DNA of 64,000 nt from Nocardioides marinisabuli (GTDB lineage: Bacteria > Actinomycetota > Actinomycetes > Propionibacteriales > Nocardioidaceae): contig NZ_CP059163.1 in the NCBI RefSeq assembly GCF_013466785.1, positions 2,108,001 through 2,172,000 on the forward strand, written 5' to 3'. Positions 10,301 through 20,017 of this stretch are shown here, in pieces. The position numbers were made by a program, and so were the translations under genes. Each line of letters opens with the position of its first letter. The stretch's first letter is position 1. The notes beneath the pieces are model-generated. The model ran no database searches. It was not told the origin of the DNA and saw only the letters and a list, made by a program, of their open reading frames with translations.

Positions 10301-11209
10301 ATGAGCAAGCAACCGCACAGCGTCACGATCCGAAAGGGACCCGAGACAGTGGACCCCGCATCCCCCGAGCCCCAGACCGGCTCCCTGGCCGACGTGGGGC
10401 GCGACCGCGCCGTCGCGTCGGTCCCGGCCAAGTCGGTCATCGAGACCCGCGACCTCAACGTCTTCTACGGCGACTTCCACGCCGTGCACGACGTCGACCT
10501 GGCCTTCGGCCAGAACGAGATCACCGCCCTGATCGGCCCCTCGGGGTGCGGCAAGTCGACGGTGCTGCGCTGCCTGAACCGGATGAACGACCTGGTCGCC
10601 AACGCCCGGGTCACCGGCGAGGTCAGCTACCACGGCCAGAACATCTACGGCCCCGGCGTCGACCCGATCGCGGTCCGCACCCACATCGGGATGGTCTTCC
10701 AGAAGCCCAACCCGTTCCCCAAGTCGATCTACGACAACATCGCCTACGGCCCCCGGGTCACCGGCATGAAGGTCGAGTCCATGGACGACCTGGTCGAGGA
10801 GGCGCTGCGCGGCGCCGCGCTGTGGGACGAGGTCAAGGACAAGCTCAAGCAGTCGGCGTACGGGCTCTCGGGCGGGCAGCAGCAGCGCCTGTGCATCGCG
10901 CGCACCATCGCCACCAAGCCCGACCTGATCCTGATGGACGAGCCGTGCTCGGCGCTCGACCCGATCGCGACCTCGCGCATCGAGGACCTGATGATGGAGC
11001 TGCGCCAGACCTTCACCATCATCGTGGTCACCCACAACATGCAGCAGGCCGCGCGCGTCTCCGACCGCACCGCCTTCTTCACCGCGCGCCCCGACGAGAC
11101 CACCGGCAACCGCACCGGCCTGCTGGTGGAGTTCGACGACACCAACCGGATCTTCACCAACCCCGCCGACAAGCGCACCGAGGACTACATCTCCGGTCGC
11201 TTCGGCTGA
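10301..11209 (+). CDS. pstB: phosphate ABC transporter ATPase PstB
   Basis: An ABC ATPase with Walker A (GPSGCGKST), Q-loop (VFQKPNPFP), signature (LSGGQQQR), Walker B ([13 protein letters not shown]) and switch His (VTHNMQQ). At 302 residues it is about 45 longer than a normal PstB because of a disordered N-terminus. The true start could be a later codon, for example the GTG at 10349, which would remove 16 residues. No phoU follows, unlike the E. coli operon; instead a long hairpin closes the operon. Confidence 0.95.
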   Translation: MSKQPHSVTIRKGPETVDPASPEPQTGSLADVGRDRAVASVPAKSVIETRDLNVFYGDFHAVHDVDLAFGQNEITALIGPSGCGKSTVLRCLNRMNDLVANARVTGEVSYHGQNIYGPGVDPIAVRTHIGMVFQKPNPFPKSIYDNIAYGPRVTGMKVESMDDLVEEALRGAALWDEVKDKLKQSAYGLSGGQQQRLCIARTIATKPDLILMDEPCSALDPIATSRIEDLMMELRQTFTIIVVTHNMQQAARVSDRTAFFTARPDETTGNRTGLLVEFDDTNRIFTNPADKRTEDYISGRFG

Positions 11210-11223
11210 GGGCTGCTCCGGAT

Positions 11224-11280
11224 AGTCCCTGACCTTCCTCACCCCGACACGCCGCTGGGGTGTCCGGAAGGTCAGGGACT
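11224..11280. terminator. long palindromic terminator after pstB
   Basis: A perfect 15-bp outer stem (AGTCCCTGACCTTCC with GGAAGGTCAGGGACT) encloses an inner CACCCC/GGGGTG stem and the loop GACACGCCG, then TTTCTC. A near copy lies at 12421-12477; see findings. Confidence 0.8.
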
Positions 11281-11360
11281 TTCTCGCGCTCCGGGGGCCT
11301 GCGAGCGGTCCCTGTGGAGGACGAGCCCGCTCCGGCCCGCGGTGCGCCACCCTGCGGGGC

Positions 11361-12404
11361 ATGGCGACGCAAGGGCTGGGCTCGGGGCACGGGGTGGTCG
11401 TGCCGGTGCCCGTCGACCCGCGCGGCATCGACGGCCCCACGGCTCGCGAGGCGGCGGGCCCGTGGTGGCGGCGTACGTCGCGGGGCCGCTACGTGCCCGC
11501 GCACGTCGAGCCGAGCGCTGCGCAGCGCATCGCCGAGGCCGCCTGCCTGCTCCCGGCGCGTCACGTCTCGGTGACCGGGTGGGCGGCGCTGTCGTGGCGC
11601 GGGGCGCCGTACGCCGACGGGCTCACCGCGGCCGGTGAGCCGAGGCCGGTGCCGGTCTCGACGTCCCGTCGGCGGCTCCGTCCGCAACCGCTGTTCGCCC
11701 TGTGCGAGGAGCGCTGCGACCCCCGCGAGGTCGAGCTGGTGGACGGGGTGCCGATGAGCTCGGCGGTGCGGGCGACCTGCTTCGAGGTCAGGTACGCGGC
11801 CGGTCTCGATGCGGCCGTGGTGGTCCTCGACATGGCCTACCTCAGCGACCTGGTCGCCCCTGGCGAGGTCGCGGCCTGGGTGGGGTCGCACGCCAGCTAC
11901 ACCGGCATCGAGCAGGCCCGTCGGGCCCTGCCGCTGGCTGCGGAGAACGTGTGGTCGCCGATGGAGACCCGGCTGCGACTGCTGTGGCAGGAGCGGATGC
12001 CCGAGGTGTGCCTCCTGGCCAACGCCCCGGTCTTCGACACCCGCGGGAGCCACGTCGCGACCCCCGACCTCCTCGACCCGGCCAGCGGGGTGGCCGGCGA
12101 GTACGACGGCGAGCTGCACCTCGAGGGTGTCCGGCGGGCGCGTGACCTGCGCCGCGAGGGCGACCTGCGCCGCCACGGGCTGGAGCCGGTGGTGATGGTC
12201 GGCGCCGACCTCGCCTCGCCCGGCGACTTCCTCGACCGGCTGCGCGACGCCTACCGGCGGGCCGCCCAGCAGCCGGTCGCCGCGCGCGGCTGGACCCTGC
12301 AGCAGCCGCACTGGTGGCGCGACACCAGCACCGTGGCTCGGCGCCGCGCCCTGGTCGGCGTCGAGCGAGACCTGTGGCTGGCGCGCGGTCGTCGTACCGG
12401 CTGA
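11361..12404 (+). CDS. hypothetical protein, possible DUF559/Vsr-like nuclease fold
   Basis: A 347-residue protein of a type common in Nocardioides and relatives. The N-terminal half resembles the AbiEi-like winged-helix region that often precedes a nuclease-like domain. The C-terminal half carries ETRLRLLW, PVFDTRGSHVATPDLLDP and EYDGELHL, the order of acidic residues seen in Vsr/DUF559 PD-(D/E)XK folds, but the usual catalytic Lys is not obvious. The ATG has only a weak ribosome-binding site. It is bracketed by two copies of the same palindrome and so looks like a self-contained unit. Function unknown. Confidence 0.7.
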   Translation: MATQGLGSGHGVVVPVPVDPRGIDGPTAREAAGPWWRRTSRGRYVPAHVEPSAAQRIAEAACLLPARHVSVTGWAALSWRGAPYADGLTAAGEPRPVPVSTSRRRLRPQPLFALCEERCDPREVELVDGVPMSSAVRATCFEVRYAAGLDAAVVVLDMAYLSDLVAPGEVAAWVGSHASYTGIEQARRALPLAAENVWSPMETRLRLLWQERMPEVCLLANAPVFDTRGSHVATPDLLDPASGVAGEYDGELHLEGVRRARDLRREGDLRRHGLEPVVMVGADLASPGDFLDRLRDAYRRAAQQPVAARGWTLQQPHWWRDTSTVARRRALVGVERDLWLARGRRTG

Positions 12405-12420
12405 GGCCGCGGGTCGGGAC

Positions 12421-12477
12421 AGTCCCTGACCTTCCACACCGCGACACGCCGATCCGGTGTGTGGAACGTCAGGGACT
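12421..12477. terminator. long palindromic terminator between convergent genes
   Basis: A second 57-bp copy of the element at 11224: same outer arm AGTCCCTGAC, same loop CGACACGCCG, inner stem changed to CACCG/CGGTG. It separates the preceding gene from convergent pitA and could stop transcription from both sides. Confidence 0.8.
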
Positions 12478-12495
12478 ATCCGCGCCCCCGCAGCC

Positions 12496-13497
12496 TCAGG
12501 GCAGCTGGAAGACGTAGTGCGAGACCCAGTAGAACGAGGCGGCGACCAGGCCGGCGGCGGGGAAGGTCAGCACCCAGGCGGTGACGATGGAGCGGGCCAC
12601 GCCCCACCGCACGGCCGAGAAGCGCTTGGTGGCGCCGGCGCCCATCACCGCGGAGGTGATGGTGTGGGTGGTGGAGATGGGGGCCTCGAAGACGAACGCG
12701 GTCGTGTAGAGGACACCGGCGGCGACTGTCTCGGAGGCGAAGCCGCGGGCGGGGTCGAGGGCGATGATGCGTCGGCCCAGGGTGCGCATGATCCGCCAGC
12801 CGCCGGCCCAGGTGCCGGCCGAGATGGCGGCGGCCGCGGCGAGGATGACCCAGATCGGCAGCGGGTCGTCGGCGGTGGCGTACCCGCCGGTGACGAGGGC
12901 CAGGAAGATGACGCCCATCGTCTTCTGGGCGTCCTGCAGGCCGTGGCCGAGCGCCATCGCGGCGGCCGAGAGGGTCTGGGCGATCCGGAAGCCGCGCTGG
13001 GTGCGGTGCGGGTTGCGGCGCCGGAAGATCCACATGATCGCGACCATCAGCACGAACGCGGCGGCGAAGCCGAAGAGCGGCGAGGCGATCATCGGGAGCA
13101 GGATCTTGTCGACGATGACGTCCCACTTCACCAGCGACCCCGACGCGACGGCCGCGCCGACCAGGCCGCCGATGAGGGCGTGGGAGGAGGAGGAGGGCAG
13201 GCCGAAGTACCAGGTCAGCAGGTTCCAGGCGATCGCGCCGAGCAGGCCCGACATCACGATCACCAGCCCGGCGGTGCCGGCCTCGGGGGTGATCACCGAC
13301 CCGACGGTGTTGGCGACCTCCTGGCCGAGGAAGGCGCCGATGAAGTTCATCACCGCGGCCATGGCGAGCGCGACCCGAGGGGTCAGCGCCCGGGTGGAGA
13401 CCGAGGTGGCGATGGCGTTGGCGGCGTCGTGGAAGCCGTTGGTGTAGTCGAAGACCAGAGCGACGACGACGACCGCGATGACGATCGCGAGGGTCAA
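12496..13497 (-). CDS. pitA: low-affinity inorganic phosphate transporter, PitA family
   Basis: A 333-residue polytopic membrane protein. The duplicated PiT signature is present: GFHDAANAIATSVSTRALTP near the N-terminus and GFASETVAAG..FEAPISTTHTIT in the C-terminal half. Family knowledge: it imports metal-phosphate by proton symport. The start is a TTG, placed one base after the stop of the DUF47 gene; AAGGAG inside the end of that gene serves as ribosome-binding site, so translation is coupled. PitA and DUF47 pairs are a standard two-gene unit. Confidence 0.93.
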   Translation of the reverse strand: MTLAIVIAVVVVALVFDYTNGFHDAANAIATSVSTRALTPRVALAMAAVMNFIGAFLGQEVANTVGSVITPEAGTAGLVIVMSGLLGAIAWNLLTWYFGLPSSSSHALIGGLVGAAVASGSLVKWDVIVDKILLPMIASPLFGFAAAFVLMVAIMWIFRRRNPHRTQRGFRIAQTLSAAAMALGHGLQDAQKTMGVIFLALVTGGYATADDPLPIWVILAAAAAISAGTWAGGWRIMRTLGRRIIALDPARGFASETVAAGVLYTTAFVFEAPISTTHTITSAVMGAGATKRFSAVRWGVARSIVTAWVLTFPAAGLVAASFYWVSHYVFQLP

Positions 13498-13498
13498 C

Positions 13499-14116
13499 TC
13501 AGGACTCCTTGACCGCGATCTGCTCGATCCGGTTGGCGACGGTCTCGAACGCGTCGATCGACCCCTCGAGCGCCTCGGCGATGTCCTTGAGCTTGAGCAC
13601 CTCCATCGCCTTGAACTCCCCGGAGAACAGGTTGGCGATGATGCGGCGGTGGTTGCGGTCGCCGGCGTTCTCGAGCCGGTTGATCTCGATCCAGTACTCG
13701 CCCAGCGACTGCATCGAGCGCAGGTTCGGCATCGTGGTCGCGGTCAGGTCGGCGCAGCGCTGCAGCAGCTCGACCTGGTCGAGCAGCTCGGGCGGCAGCA
13801 CCTTGGGCTCGTAGAGCAGGACCATGTCGACGACCTCGTCCATCATGTCCATCACGTCGTCCAGGCCCGAGGCCAGCGCGTAGATGTCCTCGCGGTCGAA
13901 GGGCGTCACGAAGGTGGAGTTCACCTGCTTGACGATGGCGTGGGTGGTCTCGTCGGCGGCGTGCTCGGCCTCGCGCATCCGCAGGGCGACGGCCTCGCGG
14001 TCGGCCTCGTCGGAGAGCATCTCGGCGAGCAGCCCGGCACCGGTGACGAGGTGCTGGGCGGAGTCGGAGAAGTGGTCGTAGAACGAGCTCTCGACCGGAC
14101 GGAAACGCAGTCGCAC
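13499..14116 (-). CDS. DUF47 (PhoU-like) Pit accessory protein
   Basis: A 205-residue all-alpha protein of the PhoU/DUF47 fold, with acidic metal-cluster motifs such as EAEHAADETTH and DREDIYALASGLDDVMDMMDEV. GTG start with AGGAGA at good spacing. Family knowledge: DUF47 proteins are co-encoded with PitA and are needed for or modulate its transport. It is transcribed with pitA. It is the only PhoU-fold protein near the pst operon. Confidence 0.9.
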   Translation of the reverse strand: MRLRFRPVESSFYDHFSDSAQHLVTGAGLLAEMLSDEADREAVALRMREAEHAADETTHAIVKQVNSTFVTPFDREDIYALASGLDDVMDMMDEVVDMVLLYEPKVLPPELLDQVELLQRCADLTATTMPNLRSMQSLGEYWIEINRLENAGDRNHRRIIANLFSGEFKAMEVLKLKDIAEALEGSIDAFETVANRIEQIAVKES

Positions 14117-14186
14117 GGGTGTCTCTCCTGGGGGCGACGAGATGGCGCGCCCAAGACTAGGGCTCGTAGAGCCGGGTGACTAACCT

Positions 14187-16409
14187 TCAGCCGCCGGCGC
14201 TGGTGTGGCGTCGCCCGCGCTGGCGCTCGATCAGCGCCTCCTGCAGGTGTACGCCGCCGCCGTTGCTCGCCCACGACCCGTCGCTGCTCAGCTCCCACGC
14301 ACTGGTGTCGGGGTCGAAGGCCAGGTCGAGCAGCTCGCCGACGGCCTCGATGCTGGCGGCGTCGGGCAGGCGCACCAGCACCTCGACGCGGCGGTCGAGG
14401 TTGCGGTGCATCAGGTCGGCCGAGCCGATCCACGCGACCGGGTCGCCGCCGTTCTCGAAGCGGAAGATCCGGCTGTGCTCGAGGAAGCGCCCCAGCACCG
14501 AGCGCACGGTGATGTTGTCGCTGAGCCCGGGCACGCCGGGGCGCAGCCCGCAGATGCCGCGCACCAGCAGCTCGACCGGCACCCCGGCCCGGCTGGCCAG
14601 GTAGAGCGCGTCGATGACGCTCTCGTCGACGACCGAGTTGGCCTTGATGCGGATCCGCGCGGGGCGGCCGGCGAGGTGGTGCCCGATCTCGCGGTGCACC
14701 TGCTCGATCAGCCCCGGGCGCACCGAGTCGGGGGCCACCAGCAGCTCGTCGTACGAGGCGTTGCGCGACCAGCCCGAGAGGTTGTTGAACAGGTGGGCGA
14801 CGTCCTCGCCGATCCGCTCGTCGGTGGTGATCAGGCCCAGGTCCTCGTAGAGCCGCGAGGTCTTGGGGTTGTAGTTGCCGGTGCCGATGTGGGTGTAGCG
14901 GCGGATCCCGCCCTGGCCCTCGCCCTCGTCGCGCACGACCATCGAGAGCTTGCAGTGGGTCTTGAGCCCGACCAGCCCGTAGACGACGTGGCAGCCGGCC
15001 TGCTCGAGCTTGCGGGCCCAGCGGATGTTGGCCTGCTCGTCGAAGCGGGCCTTGATCTCGACGATCACCAGCACCTGCTTGCCGGCCTCCGCGGCGTCGA
15101 TGAGGGCGTCGATGATGGGGGAGTCGCCGGAGGTGCGGTAGAGCGTCTGCTTGATCGCCAGCACGTGCGGGTCGGCCGCGGCCTGCTCGATGAAGCGCTG
15201 CACCGAGGTGGCGAACGAGTCGTAGGGGTGGTGCAGGAGCACGTCGTGGCGCCGTGCGGCCTTGAAGACGTCGACGGGGGCGGCGGACTCGACCTCGGCG
15301 AGCAGCCGGTGGGTGGTCGGCACGAACGCGGGGTAGCGCAGCTCCTCGCGGCCGATGTCGGCGATGTCGTGGAGCCCGCGCAGGTCGAGCGGGCCGGGCA
15401 GGTGGAAGACCTCGGCGCGACTGACCCCGAGCTCCTCCATCAGCAGGTCGAGCACGTGCGGGGCGATGGACGCCTCGACCTCGAGGCGCACCGCCGGGCC
15501 GAAGCGGCGGCGCAGCAGCTCCTTCTCGAGCGCGGCCAGGAGGTTCTCGGCGTCGTCCTCCTCGACCTCGACGTCCTCGTTGCGGGTGACCCGGAAGGTG
15601 TGGGCCTCCAGCACCTCCATGCCGGGGAAGAGCCGCTTGAGGTGCTCGCGGATGACGTCCTCGAGCGGCACGAAGCGGTGGTTGCCCAGGGAGACGAACC
15701 GGCTGAAGCTCGGCGGGACCTTGACCCGCGCGAAGTGCTCCTTGCCGGTCTTGGGGTTGCGGATCATCACCGCGAGGTTGAGCGAGAGCCCCGAGATGTA
15801 GGGGAAGGGGTGGGCCGGGTCGACGGCCAGCGGGGTCAGCACCGGGAAGATCCGGTCCTTGAACATCCGCTTGCACTGCTTCTGCTCGTCGCGGTCGAGG
15901 TCGTCCCAGCGCACCAGCTCGATGTCGTGCTCGACCAGCGCCGGCACGATCTCGTCGCGGAACAGGGAGGCCTGGCGCTCGCTCAGCTCGCGGGTGGTGG
16001 TCCAGATCCGCTCGAGCACGTCGAGCGGCATCAGCCCCGACGCGGCGCGCACGGCCAGCCCGGTGGCGATGCGCCGCTTGAGGCCGGCGACGCGGACCAT
16101 GAAGAACTCGTCGAGGTTGCTGGTGAAGATCGCCAGGAAGCGCACCCGCTCCAGCAGCGGCAGCCCGGGGTCCTCGGCGAGCTCGAGGACGCGCTGGTTG
16201 AAGTGCAGCCACGACAGCTCGCGGTCCAGGAAGCGGTCGTCGTGCTCGGCGACGGCGGCCAGCTCGGCCTCGTAGGGCGCGTACGGCGCCTCCTCGGTGT
16301 CCGCTGTGTCCGCGGCCTCCGCAGCGCCCCCGTCGGCCCCGGCGGTCTGGTCCTCGACCAGGGTCAGGTCGGCGGCGGCGGGAGCGGTCTCGAGCGGAGC
16401 GTCGGGCAT
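14187..16409 (-). CDS. ppk1: polyphosphate kinase 1
   Basis: A 740-residue enzyme, slightly longer than the roughly 690 of E. coli because of an acidic N-terminal tail of about 50 residues. The N, H, C1 and C2 domains are intact: [17 protein letters not shown], and the autophosphorylated His H507 in [10 protein letters not shown], with the second catalytic His at H645 in LEHSRIF. Family knowledge: it reversibly makes polyphosphate from ATP. The gene ends 70 bases before the DUF47-pitA pair on the same strand and has a PHO-like box upstream. Confidence 0.96.
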   Translation of the reverse strand: MPDAPLETAPAAADLTLVEDQTAGADGGAAEAADTADTEEAPYAPYEAELAAVAEHDDRFLDRELSWLHFNQRVLELAEDPGLPLLERVRFLAIFTSNLDEFFMVRVAGLKRRIATGLAVRAASGLMPLDVLERIWTTTRELSERQASLFRDEIVPALVEHDIELVRWDDLDRDEQKQCKRMFKDRIFPVLTPLAVDPAHPFPYISGLSLNLAVMIRNPKTGKEHFARVKVPPSFSRFVSLGNHRFVPLEDVIREHLKRLFPGMEVLEAHTFRVTRNEDVEVEEDDAENLLAALEKELLRRRFGPAVRLEVEASIAPHVLDLLMEELGVSRAEVFHLPGPLDLRGLHDIADIGREELRYPAFVPTTHRLLAEVESAAPVDVFKAARRHDVLLHHPYDSFATSVQRFIEQAAADPHVLAIKQTLYRTSGDSPIIDALIDAAEAGKQVLVIVEIKARFDEQANIRWARKLEQAGCHVVYGLVGLKTHCKLSMVVRDEGEGQGGIRRYTHIGTGNYNPKTSRLYEDLGLITTDERIGEDVAHLFNNLSGWSRNASYDELLVAPDSVRPGLIEQVHREIGHHLAGRPARIRIKANSVVDESVIDALYLASRAGVPVELLVRGICGLRPGVPGLSDNITVRSVLGRFLEHSRIFRFENGGDPVAWIGSADLMHRNLDRRVEVLVRLPDAASIEAVGELLDLAFDPDTSAWELSSDGSWASNGGGVHLQEALIERQRGRRHTSAGG

Positions 16410-16426
16410 GGCGTCAGTGTGTCACC

Positions 16427-16448
16427 GCGAGTTGAACGGGAGGTGACG
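16427..16448 (-). promoter_or_regulatory. PHO-box-like direct repeats upstream of ppk1
   Basis: On the minus strand two adjacent 11-mers, CGTCACCTCCC and GTTCAACTCGC, resemble PHO-box units. They end 18 bases before the ppk1 ATG, with a possible -10 CACACT between. Weaker than the pstS box. Confidence 0.4.
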
Positions 16449-16463
16449 CTAGGTTCGGGAGCC

Positions 16464-17516
16464 GTGACCACCTCCCGAGCCAAGCAGGCCGTCGAGCGGT
16501 TCGCGCTGCGCGGGCTGACCGGTCTGCCCGAGGTCGTGCAGCGCCGGATCGGTCGCCCCGTCGTGCGCGACACCCAGACCCTGGCCGACGACGTGCGGCT
16601 GATGCTGGCGCTGCAGCGGGTCGCCCGCGAGCCGGCCGTCGAGACGATGCCGATCCCCGAGGGGCGCGTGGCGCTGGCCCGCCAGACCGCGCTGATCGCC
16701 GGCGACGACCCGGTGGCCGAGGTCCGCGACCTGCAGGTGGCGGGGATGGCGGCGCGGCTCTACGTGCCGAGCCAGCGCCGCGGCGCCGGGAGCCACCCCA
16801 CGCTGCTGTTCTTCCACGGCGGCGGCTTCGTCTACGGCGACCTCGAGAGCCACGACGCACCGTGCCGGCTGCTGGCCTCCGAGGCCGGGGTGCGGGTGCT
16901 GGCCGTCGACTACCGGCTTGCGCCCGAGCACCGCTTCCCGGCCGCCCACGACGACGCGCTGGCGGCGTACCGCTGGCTGCTCGACCACGCCGCCGAGGTC
17001 GGCGCCGACACTTCGCGCCTCGCGGTGGGCGGCGACTCCGCGGGCGGCAACCTGGCCGCCGCGACCGCGCTCACGGCCGCCCAGGAGGGCCTGCCGCTGG
17101 CGCTGCAGCTGCTCATCTACCCCGGCACCGACGCGCTGCGCGACACCGAGAGCCTGCGGCTGTTCGGCGACGGCTTCTACCTGACCCAGGGCTTCATCGA
17201 CCTGGCCGCCGAGTGCTACTACCCCCAGCTCTCCGACGACGAGCGGCGCGACCCGCGGCTCTCGCCGGCGTACGCCGACCTGGGCGCCGAGGTCGCGGGC
17301 CGGCTGGCCCCGGTCTTCCTGTGCACCGCCGGGTTCGACCCGCTGCGCGACGAGGGCGAGGCCTACGCGCGCCGGCTCGAGGAGGCCGGTGTCGCGGTCG
17401 AGCTGCGCCGCTTCGAGGACCAGATCCACGGCTTCCTCAACATGACCGGCGCCGGTCGCAGCCCGCGCGCCGCGGTGGTCGAGATCGCCCACCGTCTCGA
17501 GGCGGGGCTCGCCTAG
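16464..17516 (+). CDS. alpha/beta hydrolase, hormone-sensitive-lipase-like family
   Basis: A 350-residue esterase/lipase of bacterial family IV. It has the oxyanion motif HGGGF, the nucleophile elbow GDSAGG, the acid in GFDPLRDEG and the catalytic His in QIHGF, all in order. The N-terminal 100 residues form the usual cap. I use the GTG at 16464, preceded by GGGAG at short spacing; the upstream open frame is only the reverse of ppk1. It is divergent from ppk1 over 54 bases. The natural substrate is unknown. Confidence 0.9.
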   Translation: MTTSRAKQAVERFALRGLTGLPEVVQRRIGRPVVRDTQTLADDVRLMLALQRVAREPAVETMPIPEGRVALARQTALIAGDDPVAEVRDLQVAGMAARLYVPSQRRGAGSHPTLLFFHGGGFVYGDLESHDAPCRLLASEAGVRVLAVDYRLAPEHRFPAAHDDALAAYRWLLDHAAEVGADTSRLAVGGDSAGGNLAAATALTAAQEGLPLALQLLIYPGTDALRDTESLRLFGDGFYLTQGFIDLAAECYYPQLSDDERRDPRLSPAYADLGAEVAGRLAPVFLCTAGFDPLRDEGEAYARRLEEAGVAVELRRFEDQIHGFLNMTGAGRSPRAAVVEIAHRLEAGLA

Positions 17517-17540
17517 GAGCTGCCGGCCGGTCCAGTCGGT

Positions 17541-20012
17541 TCAGAGCTCGGGGCGCCAGGCGCGCAGCGCCTCGACGAACTCCTCGGGCTCGACCATGGT
17601 CGCGTCGACCGCCACCGGCGGCAGCGTCCTGCGGTGGAAGAGCACCCGCCAGTCGCGGTCGCCGGGCTCGCCGACCGCCTCGATGACGGTGGCGGGGTTG
17701 GCGGCGCTGAAGCGGTGGTGACCGTCGCTGTTGAGGATGTCGACCACGCCGTCGTCGCCGATGCTCGCGCTGCCGGAGGCCCGCAGCGAGCGGACCGCGA
17801 CCACGCCGAGCAGCACCGCGAGCAGCAGCGCGGCCAGCGGCATGGGGGTGGCGAACCCGTCGGCCAGGCCGACGCCGACGCCCACGATGGCGGCGAGCAG
17901 GGCGAGCGCCCCGGCCACGGCACCTACCACGCGGCCCGTGGTGCGCGGGTGCGAGCTGGGCGGGTGAGGGTCGCGGGCGACCGGGCGGGTGCCCTCGGGA
18001 GGTCCGTCGGGGCTGCCCAGCAGCCCCTGCAGCCCCCGCTCCTGCTGCGCGGCCGGCCGGCCGCGGGGTCGGGTCCGGGCGAGCTCGTCGGCCAGCGCGG
18101 TGGCGCGCTCCTCGGCGGCCAGGCGCTCGGCCATCGCGATCTCGACGAGCTCGGCGTGGTGGCGCACGGAGGCCTCGACGGCCTGCCGGTCCACGGCCCG
18201 GTCGGCGGCGGCCTGCTCGGCCTCGGCGCGGGCGGTGACGGCCTCGGCGGCCGCCTGCTCGGCCTCCTGGCGGGCGACCTGCGCGGCGCGCAGCGCCTCG
18301 TCGTGCTCGCGGGCGGCGGCGGCCATCTGCTCGAGGACCTCGATGGTGCGCTGCTCGGCGGCCTCCCGCTCGCGGGCGGCCTCGGCGGCGAGCTCGGCGT
18401 GGCGCTGGGCGTCGGCCTCGGCGCTGGCGCGGGCCTCGACGGCCTCGGCGGCGGCCTGCTCGGCGGCGAGGCGGGCCTCGTGGGCCTCGGCGGCCAGGCG
18501 CGCGTGCTCGGTGGCGGCGGCGTCGGCGAGGGTCTGGGCCTCGTGGGCCTCCTGGGCGCTGCGAGCCTCGGCGGCGGCGTCGGCACGGGCCGCCTCGAGG
18601 GCGGTGCCGGCGGCCTCCGCGTCGCGTCCGCGGGCGGCCGCGGCCTGGTGGGCGGCGTCGGCCAGGGCGACGGTCTCGCCGAGGCGGACCGCCGCGTCGG
18701 CAGCGGCCTGCTCGGCGTCCGCTCGGGCGGCGTGGGCCTCCTCGGCCAGCCGGGCGTGCTCGGCGGCGGCCCCGTCGGCGGCCTGCCGCGCGGCCGCTGC
18801 CTCCTCGGCGGCGGCGTCGGCCGCGGCACGGGCCTCGTGGGCGGCCGCGGCCGCCTCGCCCTGCTCCTGGGCGCGTACGTCGGCCGCCTGGCGGGCCCGG
18901 TGCGCGGCCTCGGCCTCCTCGTTGGCCGCGCGGGTGGCCTCCTCGGCCCGCTCGCGGGCGGCCTGGGCCTCGTCGGCGAGGCCGGCCTGCACCCGCCCGG
19001 CCTCCTCGGCCTCGAGGCGCGCGGCGTGCGCCTGCTCCGCCTCCTGGGCGCGCTCCTGGGCCGCCTGATCGGCGGCGGTGCGGGCCTCGTGGGCCTGCTC
19101 GGCCAGGTGGGCCTGCTCGGCGGCGGCCTCCTCGGCGCTGCTGCGCGCCCGGGCGTGCTCGGCGGCGACCCGGTCGGCCTCCTCGCGGGCGGCGGCCTGG
19201 GCGGCGGCGGCCTCCTCGGCCGCGGTGCGAGCCTCGGCGGCGGCCTGGGCGCGGGCCTCGGCCTCCCGGGCGGCGTGCTCGGCGTTCTCGCGGTCGGAGT
19301 GGGCGTGGGTGGCGGCCTCGCCGTGGGCGGTGGCGACCTCCTCGGCGCTGCGCCGCGCGACCAGCGCCTCCTCGGCGGCGGTGGCAGCCGCGGCGGCGGC
19401 CTGCTGGGCCTCGGTCTGGGCGGTGTGCGCAGCGGCGGCGGCCTCGGCCTGCGCCCGCGCGCTCTCCTCGGCCTCGGCGCGGGCCTCGGCCGCCGCCTGG
19501 GCGGCCTGCTCGGCGGCGGCGCGCAGCTCAGCCTGCTCCTCGGCGCGACGGGTCGCCTCGGTCGCGGCCTCCTCGGCCGCCTCGCGGGCCCGGGCCGACT
19601 CCTCGGCCCGCTCCCGGATCGACTCCTCGGCGGCGGCGCGGGCCTGCTCCGCCGCGGCCCGCGACTCCTCGGCGACGCGAGCGGCCTCCTCGGCGGCCGC
19701 GCGGGCGTCGTACGCCTCCTGCGCGGCGGCGGCGTGCTCGGCCGCGGCGCGGTCGGCCTCGGCGCGGGCCTGGGCGGCCTGCTGGGCCAGCTCCTCGGCG
19801 GCGATCCGCTCGGCGGCCTGCTCGGCGGCCGCCAGCTCGGCGGAGTGGCGCAGCGAGGCGGCGCGCTCGGCGGCCGCGGTCTGGGTGGCGATCCGCTCGG
19901 TGAGCTCCTCGACCGACGGCGCGGGGGCGGCGTCGGCGTCGGCGGTGGTGGTCGTGGCGGAGCGGCGCAGCCAGCGGCGCGGCTCGGTGGGGGGAGGACC
20001 GGGAGTGCTCAT
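17541..20012 (-). CDS. giant Ala/Glu-rich coiled-coil protein with C-terminal membrane anchor
   Basis: An 823-residue protein of unusual build. Residues about 30-650 are a nearly unbroken Ala/Glu/Arg coiled coil; the middle is made of 21-residue (three-heptad) repeats with the pattern A-E-x-A-H-x-A-R-x-A-A-D/E. After a Pro/Arg linker come two adjacent membrane helices and a roughly 75-residue C-terminal domain (GDDGVVDILNSDG...VEPEEFVEALRAWRPEL). The ATG at 20012 lies five bases after the stop of the DsrE gene. It recalls actinobacterial polar scaffolds such as Scy or FilP, but I cannot assign it to a family. Confidence 0.85.
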   Translation of the reverse strand: MSTPGPPPTEPRRWLRRSATTTTADADAAPAPSVEELTERIATQTAAAERAASLRHSAELAAAEQAAERIAAEELAQQAAQARAEADRAAAEHAAAAQEAYDARAAAEEAARVAEESRAAAEQARAAAEESIRERAEESARAREAAEEAATEATRRAEEQAELRAAAEQAAQAAAEARAEAEESARAQAEAAAAAHTAQTEAQQAAAAAATAAEEALVARRSAEEVATAHGEAATHAHSDRENAEHAAREAEARAQAAAEARTAAEEAAAAQAAAREEADRVAAEHARARSSAEEAAAEQAHLAEQAHEARTAADQAAQERAQEAEQAHAARLEAEEAGRVQAGLADEAQAARERAEEATRAANEEAEAAHRARQAADVRAQEQGEAAAAAHEARAAADAAAEEAAAARQAADGAAAEHARLAEEAHAARADAEQAAADAAVRLGETVALADAAHQAAAARGRDAEAAGTALEAARADAAAEARSAQEAHEAQTLADAAATEHARLAAEAHEARLAAEQAAAEAVEARASAEADAQRHAELAAEAAREREAAEQRTIEVLEQMAAAAREHDEALRAAQVARQEAEQAAAEAVTARAEAEQAAADRAVDRQAVEASVRHHAELVEIAMAERLAAEERATALADELARTRPRGRPAAQQERGLQGLLGSPDGPPEGTRPVARDPHPPSSHPRTTGRVVGAVAGALALLAAIVGVGVGLADGFATPMPLAALLLAVLLGVVAVRSLRASGSASIGDDGVVDILNSDGHHRFSAANPATVIEAVGEPGDRDWRVLFHRRTLPPVAVDATMVEPEEFVEALRAWRPEL

Positions 20013-20017
20013 CGGGA

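Noticed and set aside
14205-16463. Very long open frame on the plus strand opposite ppk1, continuous with the hydrolase at 16464
   Set aside because: It is the reverse of a clearly recognisable ppk1; sequence is low-complexity and the hydrolase has its own GTG start.
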